This document shows positions 58,329 through 64,000 of a stretch of DNA of 64,000 bases, one piece after another. The translations under genes were made by a program, and so were the position numbers. The notes beneath the pieces are model-generated. The model made no database searches and had not been told where the DNA came from. It worked only from the letters and a program-made list of their open reading frames with translations. Within the stretch, counting starts at the first letter, position 1. Each line of letters opens with the position of its first letter. Origin of the DNA: Geobacter argillaceus (lineage in GTDB: Bacteria > Desulfobacterota > Desulfuromonadia > Geobacterales > DSM-12255); contig NZ_VLLN01000001.1 in assembly GCF_007830735.1 (NCBI RefSeq), positions 62,001-126,000 on the forward strand, read 5' to 3'.

Positions 58329-58439
58329 GGTTTCTCCGTTCCCTGTCTATTCCTACTGGCTCGCATCGTTCGCTTGCGCCAGGGGAATTGCCTAGGATGT
58401 GATAATGGGTCCTGCGCCGTTGCCATGCTGTATTATCCC

Positions 58440-59279
58440 TCAGCCGCGGTCATTACCGTTTTTCACTTTGGGAATAAATATTTCCTCCGGATCAAGGACG
58501 TTGTGGATGAGATGAAGTTCTCCCCTGGTGGGGGGTGCTGTTTCCCCGGACACACGGGTGACATCCAGGTCGAACTGGCACTGCTCCCGGATCTGCTCCA
58601 CCGTGGTCCCCGGATGGCAGGTATCCAGATACATTCGGCCGGTATCCTCGGCAAAGCGGAATACACCCAGGGTGCTGATGACTGCCGATGGACCACCACA
58701 GAATGCCGCGCCGTACATCTCACGCCGGTGCACCCATTCACCCGTCGGCCAGTTTTTCAGGCGCCAGCCCGGGCTCGTGATATAGCTTACGTTCCCCACG
58801 AAGCGCCGCTTTTCGTGAAGCATGATAAAAACCGTTCTTTTGGCAAAGGAGTTGATGTCCGGATTGCCGCCGCTTCCGGTGAGGCGCAGTTCCGGATTAA
58901 GATAATCGCCGATGCATGTGGTGTTCACATTGCCGTACTCGTCCACCTCGGCCCCGCCCAGATAGCCGAGATCCACGTAGCCGCGCTGGGCGACGCTGAA
59001 GGCGTCGTACAGGCCGGAGGCGAGAGATGAGCCGACCTCACAGCGGGCATCCCCCACTGAGGTGGGGATCTCGGGCGGGCGCCCGTCCAGCGTGCCGGCC
59101 TCGAAGATGAGTTTCAGGTTCGGAGCGTGGGTCCGCTGGGCGAGGAGGATGGCAACCATGGGGAGCCCGGTGCCGGCAAATACTACCTCGTTGTCCTGTA
59201 CCTCGCGAGCGGCAGCGCAGCAGAGAAGATCCGCCAGCCCATATTCTTCCGGTGTTGCATAGTCGCTGTTCAAGCTCAT
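58440..59279 (-). CDS. Glutaconate CoA-transferase-type subunit B
   Basis: A 279-residue class I CoA-transferase beta subunit. FAGTGLPMVAILLAQRTHAP and the catalytic-Glu region IFEAGTLDGRPPEI align with GctB's ESG motif, so the Glu appears to be kept. It has the family's GYLGGAEVDEYGNVNTT. The IpdB-type ring-opening hydrolases are the nearest alternative. Start 59279 has AAGGGGGAAA upstream; the frame extends to 59399 only as a shadow. It follows subunit A by two bases, so they are co-translated. Confidence 0.82.
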   Translation of the reverse strand: MSLNSDYATPEEYGLADLLCCAAAREVQDNEVVFAGTGLPMVAILLAQRTHAPNLKLIFEAGTLDGRPPEIPTSVGDARCEVGSSLASGLYDAFSVAQRGYVDLGYLGGAEVDEYGNVNTTCIGDYLNPELRLTGSGGNPDINSFAKRTVFIMLHEKRRFVGNVSYITSPGWRLKNWPTGEWVHRREMYGAAFCGGPSAVISTLGVFRFAEDTGRMYLDTCHPGTTVEQIREQCQFDLDVTRVSGETAPPTRGELHLIHNVLDPEEIFIPKVKNGNDRG

Positions 59280-59281
59280 GG

Positions 59282-60244
59282 CTATTTCCCCCTTCCCCTG
59301 TTGGTGCTGTAGTTCAGGGCCGTGTTGGCCCGCAGCCGCTGCAGACGCGAGACGCCGAGCTTTTCCAGGTAGCTGTCGTGGTCGAGCCCGAAAATCCACT
59401 CTCTGGCGAACGCATCAAATCCTTCCTGGGAACGGGTCTGCTGGAAAAAGTTGCGCAGGAAATCCCCGTCGACATCGTAACGGCCGAACATCCCCGATGG
59501 ATGGGCACTCCACGGGCATTCCACGATATAATCGACTTCGAAACTCGGGATTGTGTTCACGTGCGAGTCCCGGCGCAGATACGATTCCGGGACGATCTCC
59601 TCGGCAATGGCTATGGTGATGTCTGCCGCCCGGGCAACCATCGGGTCGGAATAGTACTGCCCCTTGATGCGTACCGTACCTTCCTCGCCAACCTGCTGCA
59701 CGCTCAGCACCGCCACATCGGCCTTGGCTGCGGGCAGTAGTACATACTTGCCACCATTGTAGAAGGGGTCATCCATGTACTGGTACTTGGAACGGGCATT
59801 CTTTATTCCATCGCGCAGTCCGGCCCGGCCCAGCATGTCGTACTCGGGGTTGTGGATGTCGGTTCCCAGGGATGACTGGCTGACCGCAAATGGCATCCCG
59901 GCCGCGGCGGCGGCGAATCGGAACACCATCTCCCCATGGCTGTAATCCTCCATGATGATCTCTCTGTTCTTGACCTTGCGGGAAAGGTTGGCGCCATATT
60001 TCCCGTACAGCTCGTGCCCAACCCAGCACGACTCGTAAACGCCGACACAGCCGGCCCCTATAAGACAATCACTGATCGAGCCGCCGCCAACTTCGATCAG
60101 GTGCAGATTCCGGCGCTGCTGGCGGATCAGTTCGTAGGCCACGGCAAACGGCTTGCGCCAGATGGTGAATCCGGCAAAGGTAAGACGGCTGCCGTCCCTG
60201 ACCAGTTCAGCCGCTTCCTGTATGGAAATTTTCTTGTTTTTCAT
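59282..60244 (-). CDS. Glutaconate CoA-transferase-type subunit A
   Basis: A 320-residue alpha subunit: ISIQEAAELVRDGSRLTFAG, then EYSHG-like YSHGEMVFRFAAAAAGMPF, SSLGTDIHNPEYD and VLLPAAKADVAVLSVQQVGE. Together with subunit B it would move CoA between acids, or act as a hydrolase like the IpdAB enzymes of steroid ring degradation. The start at 60244 (AGGGAG six bases upstream) is favoured over one 45 bases upstream. Genes for an acyl-CoA dehydrogenase, hydratase and thiolase before it indicate an acid-degradation pathway whose substrate is unknown. Confidence 0.82.
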   Translation of the reverse strand: MKNKKISIQEAAELVRDGSRLTFAGFTIWRKPFAVAYELIRQQRRNLHLIEVGGGSISDCLIGAGCVGVYESCWVGHELYGKYGANLSRKVKNREIIMEDYSHGEMVFRFAAAAAGMPFAVSQSSLGTDIHNPEYDMLGRAGLRDGIKNARSKYQYMDDPFYNGGKYVLLPAAKADVAVLSVQQVGEEGTVRIKGQYYSDPMVARAADITIAIAEEIVPESYLRRDSHVNTIPSFEVDYIVECPWSAHPSGMFGRYDVDGDFLRNFFQQTRSQEGFDAFAREWIFGLDHDSYLEKLGVSRLQRLRANTALNYSTNRGRGK

Positions 60245-60292
60245 AACGTCTCCCTTCATCCCTTTTACATCGTCCCGGAACAAGACCATTCG

Positions 60293-61450
60293 TCAGGAAA
60301 ACTGCCTCAGTGTCTCCCTGGCAATGATCATCCTCTGTACCTCGCTGGTCCCTTCGTAGATGGTGGTGATCCGCGCATCGCGATAGAAGCGCTCAACGGG
60401 AAAATCATTGGTATAGCCGTAACCGCCCAGTATCTGCAGTGCCTCGCAACAGGCCCGGTTCGCCGCCTCGGTTGCGTACATCTTGGCCATGGAGGCCTCC
60501 TTGGCAAATGGCTTCCCCTGCTCCTTCCGGAAAGCAGCATTCATGAGGAGCAACCTTGCTGCCTCAAGTTCCGTGTAGATGTCGGCGATCTTCCACTGGA
60601 TTGCCTGGAAGTTGGCGATCTTCTGCCCGAACTGCGACCTCTCAGAGGCATATCTGGTGGCAAAATCCATTGCCGCCAGACCGATACCGAGCCCGAGTGA
60701 ACCCACCCCAATACGGCCACCGGCCAATTCGGTCACCGCGATCCGGAAACCATCGTTCAGTTTCCCCATCAGGGCACCCCTGGGGATGCGGCAATCCTGG
60801 AAAATGATCTCGTTGGTGGAGGAGGCATGCTGTCCCATCTTGTTCTCCGCCTTGCCGATAACGAAGCCGGGCATGCACGGTTCCACCAGGAAGCAGCTGA
60901 TACCTTTCCCTTTGGGCGCGTCCCTGTCGGTCACCGCCCAGACTACGAACACACCGGCATAGGGGGCACTGGAGATGAATATCTTGCTGCCGTTCAGTAC
61001 CCATTCGTCGCCGTCAAGCACCGCTGTTGTAGTCATTCCGGCCGGGTCGGAGCCTGCCCCCGGTTCCGTGAGCCCGAAGGCCCCGGCCAGGTACTCCCCG
61101 GAACCGATCTTGGGGATATACCTCTTTTTCTGCTCCTCTGTGCCGATGGCCTGAATGACCTCGCTGACCATGTTGTTGACCGTAACGGTCACTGCGGTGG
61201 CTGCGCAGGCCCGGGCAATCTCCGTCATCATCACGCTGAATGCCACGACCCCGGCCTCAGCCCCGCCGTACTCCTCCTTGACATTGAGCCCCATAAACCC
61301 TAGCTCAGCCAGCTTTTTCAGGTTATCGAGATAAATCTGCCGATCGCCGCCTCGGTCGAGTTGCGCGGCAACCGGCTCCAACTCGGCAGCAGCGAAGTTG
61401 CGCGCCGTTTCCTGAATGATTTTCTGCTCCTCGGTCAGCTCCAGATACAT
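60293..61450 (-). CDS. Acyl-CoA dehydrogenase
   Basis: A 385-residue FAD enzyme that introduces the alpha-beta double bond. YLAGAFGLTEPGAGSDPAGM is the first ACAD signature, and QILGGYGYTNDFPVERFYRD the second, followed by the catalytic Glu in TIYEGTSEVQRMIIARE. This Glu position is that of the short/medium/butyryl-CoA type rather than isovaleryl-type. Start has AAGGAGGA six bases upstream. Electron transfer flavoprotein genes are not in the window. It is third in the operon. Confidence 0.93.
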   Translation of the reverse strand: MYLELTEEQKIIQETARNFAAAELEPVAAQLDRGGDRQIYLDNLKKLAELGFMGLNVKEEYGGAEAGVVAFSVMMTEIARACAATAVTVTVNNMVSEVIQAIGTEEQKKRYIPKIGSGEYLAGAFGLTEPGAGSDPAGMTTTAVLDGDEWVLNGSKIFISSAPYAGVFVVWAVTDRDAPKGKGISCFLVEPCMPGFVIGKAENKMGQHASSTNEIIFQDCRIPRGALMGKLNDGFRIAVTELAGGRIGVGSLGLGIGLAAMDFATRYASERSQFGQKIANFQAIQWKIADIYTELEAARLLLMNAAFRKEQGKPFAKEASMAKMYATEAANRACCEALQILGGYGYTNDFPVERFYRDARITTIYEGTSEVQRMIIARETLRQFS

Positions 61451-61465
61451 GCCATCCTCCTTCTG

Positions 61466-62248
61466 TCAGCGGCCCAGAAACGTGGCCGGTCGTTTTTCGA
61501 TAAAGGCCCTCATCCCCTCGGCCCGGTCTTCGGTGGCGAAGCAGAGGGCAAACAACTCCGCTTCATAGGCGCATCCTTTTTCGCTCTCCATTTCCAGCCC
61601 GTTGTTGACCGCATGCTTGCAAAGGCGGACAGCCAGAGGTCCCTTGTCGGCAATCTTTCGGGCGATCTCCCGGGCGGTCGCAAGCAGTGCCTCCTGCGGC
61701 ACCACCCGGTTCACCAGCCCGATGCGCCACGCTTCCCGGCTATCGATCAGGTCGCCGGTAAAAAGGAGCTCCTTTGCCCGCCCCTTGCCGACCAGACGGG
61801 GCAGGCGCTGTGAGCCGCCAAAGCCGGGGATGACTCCCAGATTTACCTCGGGCTGGCCGAACCTGGCGTTTTCACCTGCCAGACGGAAGTCGCAGGCCAT
61901 GGCCAGTTCGCAGCCGCCGCCTAGGGCGAAACCGTTGACAGCGGCGATCACCGGTTTCGCCAGGGCCTCGATGACGCCGAATACCTTCTGTCCAAGGTGT
62001 GCAAACTCCCGGGCTGCGATCGGCTGGAGGCTCTGCATGAAGGAGATGTCCCCCCCCGCAACGAAGGCCTTGGAACCCGAGCCGGTAAGAATGATGGCCT
62101 TGACCTGCTCATCCTTCTCCAGGTTGGTGACCGCGCTGAGCAGCTCCTCCAGGGTCCCGGCATTCAGGGCGTTGAGTGCCTTGGGGCGGTTGATGGTGAC
62201 GATTGCGACGCCATCGCTGCGTTCGACCAGCAGATTTTCGAATTCCAT
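61466..62248 (-). CDS. Enoyl-CoA hydratase (crotonase family)
   Basis: A 260-residue protein of the crotonase fold. AFVAGGDISFMQSL gives the first oxyanion-hole region, and GFALGGGCELAMACDFRLAG has the conserved GGG and Glu; the second catalytic Glu is in FGQPEVNLGVIPGFGGSQRL. Both Glu of true hydratases are present. GAGAGGA lies upstream of the ATG. It follows the thiolase by 33 bases and precedes the acyl-CoA dehydrogenase by 15. Confidence 0.93.
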   Translation of the reverse strand: MEFENLLVERSDGVAIVTINRPKALNALNAGTLEELLSAVTNLEKDEQVKAIILTGSGSKAFVAGGDISFMQSLQPIAAREFAHLGQKVFGVIEALAKPVIAAVNGFALGGGCELAMACDFRLAGENARFGQPEVNLGVIPGFGGSQRLPRLVGKGRAKELLFTGDLIDSREAWRIGLVNRVVPQEALLATAREIARKIADKGPLAVRLCKHAVNNGLEMESEKGCAYEAELFALCFATEDRAEGMRAFIEKRPATFLGR

Positions 62249-62281
62249 AAGCTTCCTCTCCCTGTTGTCGGCCGTGAGCAG

Positions 62282-63463
62282 CTACTTCACTTCAACCAGC
62301 ATGGCATCCCCCTGGGCGGCACCGCTGCAGATGGTGGCAATCCCGCGTCCGCCCCCCCGGCGCCGCAGTTCGAAAATCAGACTCATCAGGATGCGGGCGC
62401 CACTCGCGCCGACCGGGTGCCCCAGGGCAATGGCACCTCCGTTGACATTGACCTTGTTGCTGTCCCAGCCGGCAATGCTGCCGCTTACCAGGGAGACCGC
62501 AGCAAAGGCCTCGTTGGCCTCGATCAGGTCTACCTGGTCGATGTTCAGCCCTGTTTTCGCCAACAGCTTGTTGACGGCCAGACCCGGAACGGTGGCAATA
62601 TATGCGGCCTCGGCACCCACCATGGCATTGGCGACAATGGTCGCCAGCGGCGTAAGGCCGAGATCCCGTGCTTTTTCTTCGCTCATGAGGAGCAAGGCGC
62701 CGGCCCCGTCATTGACGCCGGGGGCATTGCCGGCGGTCACCGTACCGTTTTTAATAAACAGTGGCGGAAGCTTCGCCAGGCCATCCAGGGTCGTGTCCGA
62801 CCGCGGCCCTTCATCCTGGCTGACCATCACCGGCTCTCCTTTGCGCTGGGGAATGAGGACGGGTACGATTTCCTCGGCAAATCTTCCCAGGGCGATTGCC
62901 TTGCAGGCAAGTTGCTGGCTTCTCAATGCCCATTCGTCCTGCTCCTCGCGGGAGATGCCGTACTCTGCTGCCACCACCGAACCATGGACAGCCATGTGCC
63001 TGTCGTGGAAGGCGCAGTTCAGGGCGTCATAAAGCAGGGTGTCGTGGACCCTGCCATCCCCCATTCTCTGCCCCCACCTCGTCCCGGTCAGCAGGTAGGG
63101 GGCATTGCTCATGCTCTCCATTCCGCCAGCCATGACGATATCCGCTCCGCCTGCGCGGATCAGTTGATCCGCCATGGAGACCGCCCGAAGACCAGAAGCG
63201 CATAGTTTGTTGACGGTCTCTGAGGTTGTCTCCCAGGGGAGACCTGCATGCCTCGATGCCTGACGGGATGGGATCGGGCGGGCTCCTCCCTGGAGGACCA
63301 TCCCCATGTACACATGCTCAACCTGCTCGGGCGCCAATCCTGAACGCTCAAGCGCTCCTTTAAGGGCCATGCCCCCCAATTCGACTGCAGATACACTTTG
63401 CAGAGCGCCACCGAACTTCCCGAATGGAGTACGAGCCGCGCTAACGATCACTGTCTTCTTCAT
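62282..63463 (-). CDS. Acetyl-CoA acetyltransferase / 3-ketoacyl-CoA thiolase
   Basis: A 393-residue thiolase. The acyl-accepting Cys is in [15 protein letters not shown] (near residue 90), the His in [16 protein letters not shown] (near 349), and the second Cys in [10 protein letters not shown] (near 379). The opening [20 protein letters not shown] is typical. Substrate length cannot be told. Start 63463 has AAGGAGA six bases upstream. It is the first gene of the operon, with a leader of about 320 bases after the candidate sigma-54 promoter. Confidence 0.94.
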   Translation of the reverse strand: MKKTVIVSAARTPFGKFGGALQSVSAVELGGMALKGALERSGLAPEQVEHVYMGMVLQGGARPIPSRQASRHAGLPWETTSETVNKLCASGLRAVSMADQLIRAGGADIVMAGGMESMSNAPYLLTGTRWGQRMGDGRVHDTLLYDALNCAFHDRHMAVHGSVVAAEYGISREEQDEWALRSQQLACKAIALGRFAEEIVPVLIPQRKGEPVMVSQDEGPRSDTTLDGLAKLPPLFIKNGTVTAGNAPGVNDGAGALLLMSEEKARDLGLTPLATIVANAMVGAEAAYIATVPGLAVNKLLAKTGLNIDQVDLIEANEAFAAVSLVSGSIAGWDSNKVNVNGGAIALGHPVGASGARILMSLIFELRRRGGGRGIATICSGAAQGDAMLVEVK

Positions 63464-63790
63464 TGGTCTCTCCTTGTTATTTGCGTATCGAATTTCCACT
63501 ATTCACTGTCGCTGGCTTTTCATCTGCTACATGGAAAACACCGGGGTGGCGTCCCACCCCTTGAATCACAGCAACGAAAGGAATACGGCAGCAAACCCGC
63601 ACAGATTCTTCCCAGAGTCGTGCAGCAACGATTTCAGCAAGGTCTTTAACCACCAATTCCACTTCGTGGTTGCAGGTCTTGATTCCGTTTCGAACATGAT
63701 GAGACAGAAGGGACAGCTGCCAGCAAGGAACTCTTTGACCCTCTTGATGTACTAATGTTGGACTGTCGTATCATTCTGATATCGAACAGA

Positions 63791-63807
63791 TAGCGAATGA
63801 CGTGCCA
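63791..63807 (-). promoter_or_regulatory. Sigma-54 promoter of the beta-oxidation-like operon
   Basis: On the minus strand: TGGCACGTCATTCGCTA. The -24 element TGGCACG is perfect, GG and GC are ten bases apart, and the -12 element is TCGC instead of TTGC. Transcription would start near 63781, leaving about 318 untranslated bases. The region 63464-64000 is AT-rich and has no gene that I can support. Confidence 0.65.
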
Positions 63808-63946
63808 GAACGTAGTTTTATTTATATCAAATGCCAATAAATGAACAACATACTGTTTATACTAGGCTTTATATTTATTTTCATTTCTAAAGGGATTACT
63901 CTGCGAACAAACCGGATCTTGCTTCGTGGATTTTGTGTCGATGTTT

Positions 63947-63962
63947 GTAGAATTTAGTCTAC
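63947..63962. promoter_or_regulatory. Possible activator site upstream of the sigma-54 promoter
   Basis: GTAGA-N6-TCTAC is a dyad about 140 bases upstream of the -24 element on the minus strand, a usual distance for an enhancer-binding activator. A larger dyad, GTTTGT (63943-63948) and ACAAAC (63971-63976), surrounds it. The activator gene may lie beyond the right edge. Confidence 0.4.
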
Positions 63963-64000
63963 GATCGTGGACAAACAATAGTAAGTGCGAATTCGTTCAC

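Noticed and set aside
63646-63837. 63-codon minus frame upstream of the thiolase
   Set aside because: AT-rich region between promoter and gene; the frame overlaps the sigma-54 site and has no domain.

Overview
The window reads as a chromosomal segment of a GC-rich Geobacteraceae (Desulfuromonadota) bacterium. The main reason is an adjacent sfrB-sfrA pair, the NADPH-oxidising soluble Fe(III) reductase described from Geobacter. It is supported by a dense set of acetate/TCA-cycle genes, many sensor kinases, and an IclR regulator next to a universal stress gene, an arrangement I recall from G. sulfurreducens but could not check. No rRNA genes or CRISPR arrays are present; there is one tRNA.

Layout. 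1-5,034: partial universal stress protein (-), IclR regulator (+), coaE, a DUF342/FapA-type protein and an M29 aminopeptidase (all -). 5,268-9,788: sfrB and sfrA (+), closed by a strong terminator. 9,864-26,704: a long leftward carbon block: mltG, a Lon-like protease, pdhC-pdhB-pdhA, a CHASE/PAS histidine kinase, an aconitase, lpdA, sucB and sucA. It carries the E1 and E2 genes of both pyruvate and 2-oxoglutarate dehydrogenase with one lpdA, so that E3 probably serves both complexes. 26,880-31,151: radA, a DksA/TraR zinc-finger gene and a PAS/GAF histidine kinase (+).

31,211-37,200: a tRNA-Ala(CGC) gene whose 3' part is the target of a 5.9-kb integrated element bounded by 52-bp direct repeats. 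The element has a tyrosine integrase, an AlpA-type regulator, a broken primase/helicase gene next to an iteron-like GGGACA/TGTCCC array, a small-terminase-like gene and several small unknown genes with near-perfect Shine-Dalgarno sequences. It looks like a shrunken, partly decayed phage satellite (PICI-like). Paired arm-type motifs lie at both ends.

37,203-43,449: a signalling module (small HD-GYP-associated protein, HDOD protein, hybrid kinase with two receivers and HPt, CheY-like protein), then a convergent B12-binding radical SAM gene. 43,521-48,111: a MXAN_5187-like protein, glmU, glmS (amino-sugar precursors for peptidoglycan and LPS) and a tiny secreted Lys/Ala repeat protein. 48,267-49,913: a hipBA-type toxin-antitoxin pair. 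50,310-56,467: gltB and gltD (glutamate synthase), with a sigma-54-type promoter ahead of them, which fits nitrogen control.

56,692-63,463: a leftward beta-oxidation-like operon: thiolase, enoyl-CoA hydratase, acyl-CoA dehydrogenase, a two-subunit glutaconate-type CoA-transferase, a short family III CoA-transferase/racemase and an SDR dehydrogenase. A second sigma-54-like promoter lies about 330 bases upstream. The acid it breaks down cannot be named from sequence alone.

The most notable points are the satellite-like element and its internal architecture, a serine in place of the first iron-sulfur cysteine in the aconitase, a four-copy heptamer tandem repeat inside the lpdA coding region, and the two sigma-54 promoter candidates.
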